Source: Nitrobacter sp. Nb-311A
GTDB lineage: Bacteria > Pseudomonadota > Alphaproteobacteria > Rhizobiales > Xanthobacteraceae
Assembly: GCF_000152905.1 (NCBI RefSeq)
Contig: NZ_CH672418.1
Span: 32,676 to 96,675 of the forward strand
DNA length: 64,000 nt
Direction: 5' to 3'
The position numbers and the translations under genes were made by a program. Positions 1-8,358 of the stretch are shown in pieces; position 1 is the stretch's first letter; each line of letters starts with the position of its first letter. The notes beneath the pieces were generated by a model. That model saw nothing but the letters and a program-made list of their open reading frames with translations, had not been told where the DNA came from and made no database searches.

Positions 1-148
1 CTGCATCGATACGGGTCATGGGACCCACAACAATAGGACGTGATCAGCCGGAAAACATCCCCCGAACCGGGTCAGGATTGGAGCCAATGTAAGATAAAGG
101 CGCCGTCCGCCGGTTGACGGTCCAATCGGGATTCGCCATGTTTGCCCC

Positions 149-442
149 ATGCTGATATCGAAACTCGATCTGACCGGGTTGAAGTGCCCGATGCCGGCGC
201 TCAAGACCCGTAAGGCCTTGAAATCGTTGACGCCTGGCGAGCGGCTAGAGGTGCACTGCACCGACCCGCTCTCGGTGATCGATATTCCCAACCTGATCCG
301 GGAGACCGGCGATTCCGTGGAAATCACCGAACGCGCGGAGCGGCGGATCGTTTTCCTCATCAAAAAAGCGGGAGCGTCCTCCTCGCTGGAGGACCGCTTC
401 GGATCGTTGTCGCTGCGGTCCTTGTGTCCCTATACGAAGTGA
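149..442 (+). CDS. tusA: TusA-family sulfurtransferase
   Basis: Small 97-residue protein of the TusA/SirA/YeeD family, cytosolic carriers that pass a persulfide sulfur between proteins, for example towards tRNA thiolation or molybdenum cofactor. The defining CPMP motif is present, with the carrier cysteine at residue 13 (GLKCPMPALKTRKAL), followed by the usual beta-alpha-beta-alpha-beta pattern ending in an IVFLIKK strand near residue 70. The last 20 or so residues extend past the normal family end and look poorly conserved. It stands alone, convergent with hemE. Family membership is clear; the physiological acceptor cannot be read from the sequence. Confidence 0.9.
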   Translation: MLISKLDLTGLKCPMPALKTRKALKSLTPGERLEVHCTDPLSVIDIPNLIRETGDSVEITERAERRIVFLIKKAGASSSLEDRFGSLSLRSLCPYTK

Positions 443-456
443 GGCTACCGGAGCCT

Positions 457-1509
457 CTATTGGCGTAAGCCGTTACCGCGCACCCGGCGAATCATCTGTT
501 CGACATGCGGGATCGGGGTTTCCGGTTGAATACCGTGGCCGAGGTTGAAGATCAGCCGGCCAGCGGCAAAATTCGTCAGCACGTCGTCAACCGCCCGATC
601 AAGCGCCGCACCGCCGGCGATCAGTGCCAGCGGATCGAGATTGCCCTGCACGGCCACCCGGTTCTGCACCTTGTCCCGGATCAGGGACGGTTCGGCGGCC
701 CAGTCGATGCTGACGGCATCGACGCCGGTCGCTTCGATATAGGAGGGCAGCAGGGCGCCCGCGCCGCGGGGGAATCCAATGATTTTGGCGTCCGGAACTT
801 GCCTGCGCACGCCCGCGACAATGCGTTTGGTCGGCTCAATTGACCACTGCTCGAATTCGCGTGGCGGCAGCACCCCCGCCCAGGTGTCGAAAATTTGCAG
901 CGCATCCGCGCCCGCCTGGAGCTGGCCGAGCAGATAGCGGATCGAGTTGTCGACGATGGCGTCGATGACCTTTGCGAAGGCGTCGGGGTGGCGATAGGCC
1001 ATCATCCGTGCCGGCGCCTGATCGGGCGTGCCTTGTCCGGCGATCATGTAGGTGGCGACCGTCCATGGCGCACCGCAGAACCCGATCAATGCCGTTTTGG
1101 AATCGAGTTCGCGCTTGACGCGGCGCAGGGCCTCGAACACCGGCTCAAGCTTCGTCATGTCGGCTTCGCTTGAAAGCGCGGCTATCTTGTCCGGCGTATC
1201 CAGCGGATCGAGCCGCGGACCTTCCCCGGCTTCGAAGCGCACCGTGCGCCCGAGAGCGTAGGGAATGACGAGAATGTCGGAGAAGATGATCGCTGCGTCG
1301 AACGCGAAGCGGCGGACCGGTTGCAACGTCACCTCGGCGGCGAATTCCGGCGTGAAGCAGAGATCGAGAAAGCCGCCGGCTTTGGCGCGCAACTCGCGAT
1401 ATTCCGGCAGATAGCGGCCCGCTTGCCGCATCATCCAGATCGGTGGTACGGCCTGGCGACGGCCTGAAAGAACCTCGAGAAATGGCTTGTTCGTTGGATC
1501 CTGGACCAA
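457..1509 (-). CDS. hemE: Uroporphyrinogen decarboxylase HemE
   Basis: Decarboxylates the four acetate side chains of uroporphyrinogen III to give coproporphyrinogen III in cytosolic haem synthesis. The N-terminal signature [15 protein letters not shown] carries the two substrate-binding arginines, and [10 protein letters not shown] carries the catalytic aspartate. [13 protein letters not shown] and the C-terminal NLGHGI stretch are also typical. The start is not ATG. I prefer the TTG just before [13 protein letters not shown], which gives about 350 residues, the family's normal length, with GGAA seven bases upstream. An in-frame GTG at 1575 would add 22 residues that look unconserved. Haem supply fits an organism with haem-based oxygen sensing and several oxidases. 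Confidence 0.95.
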   Translation of the reverse strand: MVQDPTNKPFLEVLSGRRQAVPPIWMMRQAGRYLPEYRELRAKAGGFLDLCFTPEFAAEVTLQPVRRFAFDAAIIFSDILVIPYALGRTVRFEAGEGPRLDPLDTPDKIAALSSEADMTKLEPVFEALRRVKRELDSKTALIGFCGAPWTVATYMIAGQGTPDQAPARMMAYRHPDAFAKVIDAIVDNSIRYLLGQLQAGADALQIFDTWAGVLPPREFEQWSIEPTKRIVAGVRRQVPDAKIIGFPRGAGALLPSYIEATGVDAVSIDWAAEPSLIRDKVQNRVAVQGNLDPLALIAGGAALDRAVDDVLTNFAAGRLIFNLGHGIQPETPIPHVEQMIRRVRGNGLRQ

Positions 1510-1619
1510 GGCGTATTCCGTAATGTGGCTGTGGTTTCTCAAGGTCTGATACACGACCGGCAGGGTCTTGGCCACGGCATCGGCAGCCCCCGCCGCCGTT
1601 CAGCGTGAGGGGCTGCGAA

Positions 1620-1664
1620 CCAGAGCATTTTTCGCTTCTGATTGAATCAGAAGCGAAGCTCTGG
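1620..1664. repeat. Nested inverted repeat (dispersed palindromic element)
   Basis: CCAGAGC ... GCTCTGG encloses a near-perfect inner repeat, TTCGCTTCTGATT / AATCAGAAGCGAA, around a single central base. It lies between hemE and wrbA (both on the minus strand) and has no U-rich tail on the minus strand, so it does not look like a simple terminator. The inner core recurs in altered form at about 9,893-9,918, which makes it a member of a dispersed intergenic family. Confidence 0.75.
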
Positions 1665-1673
1665 ATTGTTGTT

Positions 1674-2273
1674 TCAGCCATGCAGTTTCGCCGCCGTCTC
1701 CGCAATCATCCTGCCTTGATAACGCGCGCCTGCGAGTTCGTTCGCGCTCGGCTGGCGGCTGCCATCGCCATTGGCGATGGTGGTCGCGCCATAGGGTGCT
1801 CCACCGGTGACCTCCTTCACGCCGGTCTGGCCGGCGAAGCCGTAGTTCAGGCCGACGATCGTCATGCCGAAATGTAGCAGGTTGGTGATGATCGAGAACA
1901 GCGTTGTTTCCTGGCCGCCGTGCTGGGTCGCGCTCGATGAAAAGGCGCCGCCGACCTTGCCGTGCAACGCGCCCCTGGCCCACAGGCCGCCCGCCTGATC
2001 GAGGAAACTCGCCATCTGCGACGACATCCGTCCGAACCGCGTGCCGGTGCCGACGACGATCGCGTCATAGTTGGCGAGGTCATCGACTTTCGCCAGCGGC
2101 GCGGCCTGGTCGAGCTTGAAGTGTTTCGCCTTGGCAACCGCTTCGGGCACGAGTTCGGGCACCCGCTTGACGTCGACCGTGGCTCCGGCTTCCCGAGCGC
2201 CGTCCGCGACGGCGTTCGCCATCGCCTCGATATGCCCGTAGGCGGAATAATAGAGAACGAGAACCTTTGCCAT
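1674..2273 (-). CDS. wrbA: NAD(P)H:quinone oxidoreductase, WrbA type IV
   Basis: Flavodoxin-fold FMN protein of 199 residues that reduces quinones by two electrons and so avoids semiquinone radicals. The FMN phosphate loop is at residues 8-17 ([10 protein letters not shown]). [13 protein letters not shown] near residue 75 and [12 protein letters not shown] near residue 112 are WrbA hallmarks. A GGAGG ribosome site sits seven bases before the ATG. The remnant of a pirin-family gene lies immediately upstream on the same strand; pirin and wrbA often form an operon in related bacteria, so this gene has probably lost its original first partner. Confidence 0.93.
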   Translation of the reverse strand: MAKVLVLYYSAYGHIEAMANAVADGAREAGATVDVKRVPELVPEAVAKAKHFKLDQAAPLAKVDDLANYDAIVVGTGTRFGRMSSQMASFLDQAGGLWARGALHGKVGGAFSSSATQHGGQETTLFSIITNLLHFGMTIVGLNYGFAGQTGVKEVTGGAPYGATTIANGDGSRQPSANELAGARYQGRMIAETAAKLHG

Positions 2274-2348
2274 TTTTGGCCTCCGCTTTTGAGGGAAGAT
2301 GCGCGGCGGTCAGGCCGCGCATCGCGTTTGCTGTGTTGGGTGGACGGC

Positions 2349-2663
2349 TTACGCCGCGTCGACCAGCACCACTTCGGAATCCTCCAGCGCGGTGATGCTC
2401 ACCGTCGCCTCGTCACGAATGGCCGCGCCGTCGCGGGCGTTGACGCGCACGCCGTTGACTTCGACCGCGCCCACAGCGGGGACGAGATACAGGTTGCGCG
2501 TTTTGCTCGCCGCGTAGCTTGCGCTCTCGCCGGCTTTCAGCGTGGTGGCGAGCACGCGCGCATCGGCGCGGATCGGCAGCGCGTCGCTGTCGGTCTCAAA
2601 TCCGCTGGCGAGCGTGACCAGCCTGCCTGGGCGATCCCCTTTCGGAAACGGGTGAAGTGTGTC
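2349..2663 (-). pseudogene. Truncated pirin-family protein (C-terminal cupin only)
   Basis: Reading leftwards from about 2663, the frame gives HPFPKGDRPGRLVTLASG, then LPIRADARVLATTL, and ends GAAIRDEATVSITALEDSEVVLVDAA at 2349. This is the C-terminal cupin of a pirin/YhhW-type quercetinase-like protein, about 105 of the usual 230 or so residues. Upstream of HPFPKGD the frame stops resembling the family and meets a TAG a few codons further on. The metal-binding N-terminal cupin is absent. An ATG at 2555 could initiate 68 residues, but this would be half a cupin. I read it as a 5'-deleted gene next to its usual partner wrbA. Confidence 0.75.
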
Positions 2664-2775
2664 TCGTCGCGCGACAAAGTCACGCTACCCCCCTTTTATT
2701 GCCTGAAACGAACCTTTCTGTCGCCTCAAAGGTTTGAGGAGGTATCGGCGTGTGACGCATTTGACGAGGTGACAC

Positions 2776-3075
2776 ATGCTCAAGCACGGAGTTGTCCTGT
2801 TTTCCGGAATTCTCGCGGGGTGCATCGCAGCAGGCGCGCACGCGGAAGAATATCGCGGCACGTTCGCCCAAAGGATGGCCTGTACGCCTGATGTCTTCAG
2901 GTTATGCGGAAGCGAAATTCCGGACGTCGGCCGTATCGTTACCTGCCTGCGGCAGAATCAGACTCAGCTCGGCGGGCCGTGTCGCGCGGTGTTCGAGTCC
3001 AACGCCCAAGCGGCCGGCGATGACATCGCGGCAAGGTCAAACGGAGAAGCGGTGAAGGCAGGCGGTGACCAATAG
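2776..3075 (+). CDS. Small exported cysteine-rich-repeat protein
   Basis: A 99-residue protein with a clear Sec signal peptide (hydrophobic residues 5-20, likely cut after AHA at 23). The mature part has four cysteines at about 36, 44, 57 and 69 in the order ACTPDVFRLCGSEIPD ... VTCLRQ ... GGPCRAVF. This matches the cysteine-rich repeat (PF00839-like) found in small periplasmic proteins of Bradyrhizobium relatives; the cysteines probably form two disulfides. No biochemical role is known to me. It is monocistronic, divergent from the pirin remnant and convergent with the EAL gene. Confidence 0.7.
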   Translation: MLKHGVVLFSGILAGCIAAGAHAEEYRGTFAQRMACTPDVFRLCGSEIPDVGRIVTCLRQNQTQLGGPCRAVFESNAQAAGDDIAARSNGEAVKAGGDQ

Positions 3076-3103
3076 TCGCCGGTTGAGCCGACAGACGCCG
3101 CTC

Positions 3104-4318
3104 TCAGGCCACGGGAACGAAGGCCGGACGTTGACGGCTGCTGCTTGCGAATTTCCGGGTTGTCATCGGCTTGCCGAATAGAAACCCCTGGATGAAATCG
3201 ACGCCGATGCCATGCATCGCGAGGAAATCGTCGCGGGTCTCGACGCCCTCAGCTACCGTTTTGACGCCGTGGCTCTTGGCCAGATTGACGATCTGGCGGC
3301 AGACCGACCGCTTGAGGCGCGCGGACGAGCTACCGTCCACGAATTTACGATCGAGCTTGATCTCGGCGAATGGAAATTTATTCAGCGCGGCCAGTGCCGG
3401 CCATTCCGTGCCCACATCATCAATGGACAGGCCGATATTGTGGAATCGCAGCCGATGCGCAGCTTCAACCGCAAGCGGTAGATTCTGCACGACTTCGCTG
3501 CCGTCGACCTCCACGGTCAAGCCATCGAAGGCTGGATGATTCGGGAGCTGCAAGCGCAGGTCCTCGACGGCATTGGAGTCCGTGAAGAAGGCAAGCGGCA
3601 GATTGATGGAGATGTGAATGCTGCCCGACTTGGCAACGAGATAGCGCCAGTCCTGGAAAACCCGGCCGATGACGAAGTCCGACAGGGCGCGAAAATGAGG
3701 ATCATCTTCATCGGGAATGAAGTGGGCCGGCGGGACGATTCCCCAGTTCGGGTGGCGCATTCGAATCAATGCTTCGGCGCCGCCCAGCGAAAGGCTTCGC
3801 GCGTTGATTTTCGGTTGATACCAGAGTTCGAGCCATCCAGCGCCGAGCGCTTCGGCTACGTCGACCGGCGGCGATGGAGGTTCGGCCGGCACCAGTTCGG
3901 CGACGCGCGCGTGCAAATCCCTGTCGCTGAAGGGCGTCGGCAACACCTGCAACAAGTCGAGCGCCAGATTTTCCCCAAGCTCCCGGGCGGCCTTGACGGC
4001 CGGCGTATCCGGCCGTCCGATCAGCAGCACCTTTGCGGCGCAGGCCCGTACCGCCAGCAGATTCAAGATGTCCGAAACCGACAGGCCGTTCATCGAGAAG
4101 CTGATGACAATGATGTCGGGGAAATCGGAACGCAACGAAGCATCAAGGTCGTCCAGCATTGCGCAAGCATGCGGAATGAAACCCTGTTCTTCGAGCGCTT
4201 CGCAGAGCAATGATCGTACGTGATACTTGCTTTCGACAATGCAGGCGCGGGGTTTCATCCTTCGCTTGCCGAAAGGCGCTTCCGCGGTTCGGGCGTCCGG
4301 CTTGGCTATATCCGTCAT
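3104..4318 (-). CDS. Degenerate receiver-EAL domain protein
   Basis: 404 residues if started at the ATG at 4318, which has GAGGA seven bases upstream; an upstream in-frame ATG at 4423 lacks such support. The first 130 or so residues have receiver topology, but the phosphoacceptor position reads IIVISFSMNG (Ser, not Asp) and the conserved Lys is TPF. A C-terminal EAL domain follows. Some catalytic motifs are kept: EALIR, a VNLS-like SINLP, DDVGTEW, IKLDRKF, AEGVET and QGFLFGKP. The EITES-like motif is EVDGS, so the usual second Glu is Gly. It may bind c-di-GMP or a partner rather than hydrolyse it. A phosphodiesterase cannot be excluded. Confidence 0.8.
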   Translation of the reverse strand: MTDIAKPDARTAEAPFGKRRMKPRACIVESKYHVRSLLCEALEEQGFIPHACAMLDDLDASLRSDFPDIIVISFSMNGLSVSDILNLLAVRACAAKVLLIGRPDTPAVKAARELGENLALDLLQVLPTPFSDRDLHARVAELVPAEPPSPPVDVAEALGAGWLELWYQPKINARSLSLGGAEALIRMRHPNWGIVPPAHFIPDEDDPHFRALSDFVIGRVFQDWRYLVAKSGSIHISINLPLAFFTDSNAVEDLRLQLPNHPAFDGLTVEVDGSEVVQNLPLAVEAAHRLRFHNIGLSIDDVGTEWPALAALNKFPFAEIKLDRKFVDGSSSARLKRSVCRQIVNLAKSHGVKTVAEGVETRDDFLAMHGIGVDFIQGFLFGKPMTTRKFASSSRQRPAFVPVA

Positions 4319-4573
4319 ACTTGAGTCCTCGCTGGCGGGACGCCAACGTGAACTCTTTCTTATGGCTCCATCAGGGTTCGTTGTCGTAATGCACTGCTCG
4401 TGCACCGGAGAATGTCGGCGCATCGTTAACCTTGATAAAGCAATTCAAGATTGAATCGAAAGGTAACCGGGAAGTCTGAACCGCAAGACAGTCCTATGCC
4501 GGGCTCACGAATCCGCAAGGGGCGACGTGGGCCAGGGGCAGGCGAGCCTGCACCGGACGAAGTCCGCGACGAG

Positions 4574-4873
4574 TCATGTCCGCAGGAGGGCCGCGGTCGC
4601 GACCGCCAGCGCGATGATCGCCGCTGCCGCGAAACTCAATTGCCAAAGGCGCTGCCGCCTCGCTTCGTTCCGGTCGTGGAATGCCAGCCAGTCCCGGACA
4701 AATTCCGGCGGGATATCGTAGACGACCGCCTGCCTTCTGCTTTGATGTGTTACATGCTCGGCGAACATGGTCCTGACTGTGGACACTCCCAGCCGCTCCA
4801 GTTCGCAATGCCACTGCCAGGCGCGCTCGCCGTTGGTCCATCTGTTTTCAAAGGGAAGTCGTTGCGATTTCAT
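4574..4873 (-). CDS. Hypothetical protein with C-terminal membrane anchor
   Basis: A 99-residue protein that I do not recognise. Residues 1-70 are soluble, with many Trp, Arg and Glu (WTNGERAWQWHCELERLG, IPPEFVRDWLAFHDRNEA). Residues 76-96 form one hydrophobic helix (LSFAAAAIIALAVATAALL), so it is a tail-anchored membrane protein. GGAGG lies directly against the ATG, closer than normal, so the start is uncertain. Composition is protein-like, and this frame is more convincing than the overlapping alternatives on both strands. Confidence 0.5.
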   Translation of the reverse strand: MKSQRLPFENRWTNGERAWQWHCELERLGVSTVRTMFAEHVTHQSRRQAVVYDIPPEFVRDWLAFHDRNEARRQRLWQLSFAAAAIIALAVATAALLRT

Positions 4874-5097
4874 CCTCCAATATGTGTCCGTTGCCGTCTG
4901 GGCCTCGCGATGTTCTCTCGCTGCCGCTGCCTTCGGTGTGCGCTTGAAATGTTAACGCCGAGAAAGCCCTCCGTTCAATCGCGTTTTTGCGGCCGCGTGG
5001 CTGCCCGTTTCGCACACGCGGAGCTTTGCCCTTGTGTGAGCCTGACACCCAACTGGGATCAGGACGGCGGAATTTCACATGCAGGGGGTTGTTCGGA

Positions 5098-5126
5098 TTG
5101 ACAGTTCGGTGCGCCATGGCCTAGAA
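5098..5126 (+). promoter_or_regulatory. Sigma-70-type promoter for rpmJ
   Basis: A perfect TTGACA at 5098-5103 is followed by a 17-base spacer and CTAGAA at 5121-5126, giving a good housekeeping promoter about 90 bases before the L36 ATG. The rest of the 344-base gap (4874-5217) shows no coding signal. Confidence 0.6.
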
Positions 5127-5217
5127 ACCGCGCATCCCGGGCGGTTTGGCCGCGAGTCGGGAGGATGTGTATTTTCGGCCTGTCGCATACGGCCTTTGGA
5201 AAACCAGGAACATTCCC

Positions 5218-5343
5218 ATGAAGGTCCGTAACTCCCTGAAATCGCTGCGTTCGCGCCATCGTGACAACCGCCTGGTCCGCCGCAAGGGCCGGATTTACGT
5301 GATCAACAAGACCCAGCGCCGTTTCAAGGCCCGTCAGGGTTGA
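5218..5343 (+). CDS. rpmJ: 50S ribosomal protein L36
   Basis: 41-residue basic protein beginning [18 protein letters not shown] and continuing [20 protein letters not shown]. This is the L36 form of alphaproteobacteria, which lacks the four zinc-binding Cys/His residues of the C+ type (none are present here). It sits late in 50S assembly near the peptidyl transferase centre. It is monocistronic, with its own promoter and a strong terminator 60 bases downstream. Zinc-independent L36 may be an advantage under zinc limitation, but in this lineage it is simply the usual form. Confidence 0.95.
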   Translation: MKVRNSLKSLRSRHRDNRLVRRKGRIYVINKTQRRFKARQG

Positions 5344-5403
5344 TCCACGCGCATCCCGCCGCGGCAGATCGTCCATAATCCGTTGTCACAGTTCCTTGAT
5401 GCA

Positions 5404-5428
5404 CCCCGGCCTTGCCGGGGTTTATTGT
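5404..5428 (+). terminator. Rho-independent terminator after rpmJ
   Basis: CCCCGGC-CTT-GCCGGGG stem-loop (5404-5420) followed by TTTATTGT. It is correctly placed to end the short rpmJ transcript. Confidence 0.8.
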
Positions 5429-5595
5429 GTCTGCTGCCTCTTGCGGTGACCGAAACATCTCCGTCACGTCCTGATCTGATCCGCCACTGTGGATGGAATC
5501 GAACCCCCGCATGACGCCGGAGCGGGATCGATCCGTGGAACGGAGAACCGCCGTGGTGTAGGCTCGAAAGCTCGCGTGATTTCCGGAGCTTGTGA

Positions 5596-6267
5596 ATGCT
5601 ACAGAGAATGGCCGCGGTCGGTTGGTTTTGTTCAGCGCTGCTCGCTTTCGCAGCGACTCTAGCGCCGGCCGTCGCGTCCGCGCAGTCGCCACCGCGCAAT
5701 TCTCCGCAGACCACGCCGCCTGAAGCCGCTCAGCCGGGCGATCTGCCGCGCCCGCCATCGAGCCTGCCGAGAAGCCCGAAAGAGACGGCTCGTGGACTCG
5801 ATTTCCTGTTCGGAGCCCTCAAGGCCGCGCCGGACCGGGAGAGCGCCAGGCATGTGGAGGCCCAAATTCTGGCGCTGTGGAGTCGGTCTTCGAGCGACAC
5901 GACTTCACTTTTGATGCAGCGCGTGAAGATAGCGACGGACGCCAAACAACTCGAGGTCGCGCTCAAACTGCTCGACGCGGTTTTGAAACTGCGGCCCGAC
6001 TACATCGAGGGCTGGAGCCGGCGCGCGACCCTGCACTACATGCGCAACGACTATCAGCGTTCGCTTGAGGACATCGAGCAGGTCCTGATCCGCGAGCCGC
6101 GCCACTTCGGAGCGCTTGCAGGTCTCGGCATGATCATGCAGGAACTCGGCGATGACAGGCGCGCGCTTGACGCCTTTCGCAAGGCGCTCGCGGTCAATCC
6201 TCATCTCGAGAGAGTGCAGGAACTGGTCAAGAGCTTGACCGAAAAGGTCGAAGGGCGCGATATTTGA
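5596..6267 (+). CDS. Exported tetratricopeptide-repeat protein
   Basis: 223 residues. An N-terminal signal peptide (hydrophobic residues 5-27, likely cut near ASAQ at 30) is followed by a Pro-rich linker. Three TPR units lie at about residues 110-215 (ALKLLDAVLKLRPDYIEGW, RRATLHYMRNDYQRSLEDI, GALAGLGMIMQELGDDRRAL). TPRs mediate protein contacts, so this is probably a periplasmic scaffold or assembly factor. A CGGAG ribosome site stands eight bases before the ATG. No neighbour points to a specific partner. Confidence 0.8.
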   Translation: MLQRMAAVGWFCSALLAFAATLAPAVASAQSPPRNSPQTTPPEAAQPGDLPRPPSSLPRSPKETARGLDFLFGALKAAPDRESARHVEAQILALWSRSSSDTTSLLMQRVKIATDAKQLEVALKLLDAVLKLRPDYIEGWSRRATLHYMRNDYQRSLEDIEQVLIREPRHFGALAGLGMIMQELGDDRRALDAFRKALAVNPHLERVQELVKSLTEKVEGRDI

Positions 6268-6437
6268 TCGCGAGCCTGTAATAGCAAGGACGTGTCAGTA
6301 TGCTCCGGCGCTGAAATTAACCAGGGTCGTCATGAGTCTTGGAAACAATTTTGGCTGACGCGCGATCCTGGCCAACGTCAAGCTTCCCCGGATCGACGAC
6401 TGACAGCCCATGTGAAGGTCGGTAATGAGGACGGCTA

Positions 6438-6599
6438 CTAATGCAGCGTATTGCCTTCGCGAACTGCCGCATAAAGCCGTTGTAACTCATCCTCCAGTTG
6501 CTCGTTAATCATCAGGAGCGCCATCAGCGCGCCGCGAATGTCGCCGTCGCATGACGCCACGATCTCGTCTATAACGGCTTCGCCTGCTTCAAAACTCAT
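6438..6599 (-). CDS. Small conserved hypothetical protein
   Basis: 53-residue acidic helical protein starting MSFEAGEAVIDEIVASCDGD and continuing IRGALMALLMINEQLEDELQ. GGAG lies eight bases before this ATG, which I prefer to an in-frame upstream ATG at 6731 whose extra 44 residues look unstructured. Proteins of this length and pattern recur in Nitrobacteraceae, but I know of no function. The predicted long amphipathic helix suggests oligomerisation or a partner. Confidence 0.6.
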   Translation of the reverse strand: MSFEAGEAVIDEIVASCDGDIRGALMALLMINEQLEDELQRLYAAVREGNTLH

Positions 6600-6834
6600 C
6601 TGATCCACTCCGGTTGAAGTCCTCCACCTTCCATCAAGAACGTGAATAATTTCTGCAAGCCGATTCGGGTTCCTGTGGATAATGAGGATAAGCGGACGAG
6701 GTCGAGGCACACCGATTCGATCCTGATCCATTAGGCCAGGATGGAATTCCGCATATGCTTCCTAAAATGCCAGCGTAGATACTTGACTCAATTATCCTGC
6801 CAGTCAGGGATCGGCAGCTTCCCGCGCCGGGTCC

Positions 6835-7104
6835 TCACAGCATTCCGAGGGCATGCATATAGGTTTCGAGGATTGTTTCCTGCTCCTGACGCTCATTGGC
6901 GTCCTGCTTGCGCATCCGCACGATCGTTCGCAGCGCCTTGACGTCATATCCGTTGCCCTTGGCCTCGGCGTAGACGTCGCGAATGTCGTCGGAAATGGTC
7001 TTTTTTTCTTCTTCCAGCCGCTCGATGCGCTCGATGATGGCCCTGAGCTGATCCTTCGCGAATCTGGTCGCGGGCTCTTCCTTGGCGGCGACAGCGGTGG
7101 CCAT
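6835..7104 (-). CDS. gapR: GapR-family DNA-binding protein (DUF2312)
   Basis: 89 residues, matching the DUF2312/GapR family in full. In Caulobacter, GapR is an essential nucleoid-associated protein that binds AT-rich overtwisted DNA ahead of replication and transcription and stimulates topoisomerases. Visible family traits are the N-terminal coiled coil ([19 protein letters not shown]), the [18 protein letters not shown] core, and [18 protein letters not shown], then a terminal helix. The start at 7104 ([11 protein letters not shown]) is the family start; the longer reading frame upstream is not conserved. It is monocistronic. Confidence 0.9.
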   Translation of the reverse strand: MATAVAAKEEPATRFAKDQLRAIIERIERLEEEKKTISDDIRDVYAEAKGNGYDVKALRTIVRMRKQDANERQEQETILETYMHALGML

Positions 7105-7293
7105 CCTGTTACTCCTGATTAACGATGACTGATATGAAAGACGACGTCGGGGAATGTGAGCCCGGACAAGCTCGCCGCCGGTCACATTTGAAGGCCGACA
7201 CTCCCGAGCGGCGCGCCCGGCGTCAAGGCGGCCATCGCTTTCATCCACAGCGACCCTCATCCACAGCGACCCATCGGGCCATCGCCAATGAAA

Positions 7294-7596
<303 letters not shown>

Positions 7597-7770
7597 GGAC
7601 TGATCTCGCCATCGCCTGTGAGTGGAGCATTTCACAGATTTTACCATATCGTGGGGCAAAAAAGGAGTTCTCAGGCCGGAAAATGAGCACCTTGACATGA
7701 AAAGCCAGCTCCGACCGTTGACAGGCGCGGCGGGTCACGCGAAATCAGCGCGAAACGATTTGCCCGACTA

Positions 7771-8358
7771 ATGACCATATCAGACCACCCCCTCTTTCCT
7801 ACATTCTCGCGGCGCGCGAGCATCGCGGGCATGTTGCCCGCTCTCGGCATCCTTGTCGTCTGTCTGTGGTCGGCGCCCGCAGCCGCAGACTTCCGGCTTT
7901 GCAATAATACCTCCAGCCGCGTCGGCATCGCCCTTGGCTACAAGGACGCAGATGGCTGGACCACGGAGGGCTGGTGGAATGTCTCATCGCATGCTTGCGA
8001 GACGTTGCTGCGAGGCACGCTCATCGCACGTTATTATTATATTTATGCTCTAGATTACGACCACGGCGGCGAATGGTCGGGACAGGCTTTCATGTGCTCG
8101 CGCGATAAAGAATTCACAATCAAAGGCACCGACAATTGTCTCGCGCGGGGCTTTGACCGCACCGGCTTCTTCGAGATCGATACCGGAGACCAGCGCGCAT
8201 GGACTGTACAATTGACGGAGTCCGGCGAACACGGGCCGCAGCGCGTGCCCGGGCTGCCTGCACAAGGTGAAATGCCTGGTGCGTCCGACACCACTGGCGG
8301 CCCGCCTCCGGGCGCGTCTGGACTGACGCCAGGCGCGTTGCCCGGACGCAAGCCATGA
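7771..8358 (+). CDS. DUF1036 exported protein
   Basis: 195 residues. A hydrophobic signal segment at about residues 20-37 is cut near AAADF. The DUF1036 domain follows at about 40-150 (FRLCNNTSSRVGIALGYKD, EGWWNVSSHACETLL, YYYIYALDYDHGGEW), then a Pro/Gly-rich tail. Four or five cysteines suggest disulfides in the periplasm. The function is unknown. Its TGA overlaps the ATG of the pyruvate kinase gene (ATGA at 8355-8358), so the two are translationally coupled, an arrangement seen in relatives. Confidence 0.82.
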   Translation: MTISDHPLFPTFSRRASIAGMLPALGILVVCLWSAPAAADFRLCNNTSSRVGIALGYKDADGWTTEGWWNVSSHACETLLRGTLIARYYYIYALDYDHGGEWSGQAFMCSRDKEFTIKGTDNCLARGFDRTGFFEIDTGDQRAWTVQLTESGEHGPQRVPGLPAQGEMPGASDTTGGPPPGASGLTPGALPGRKP

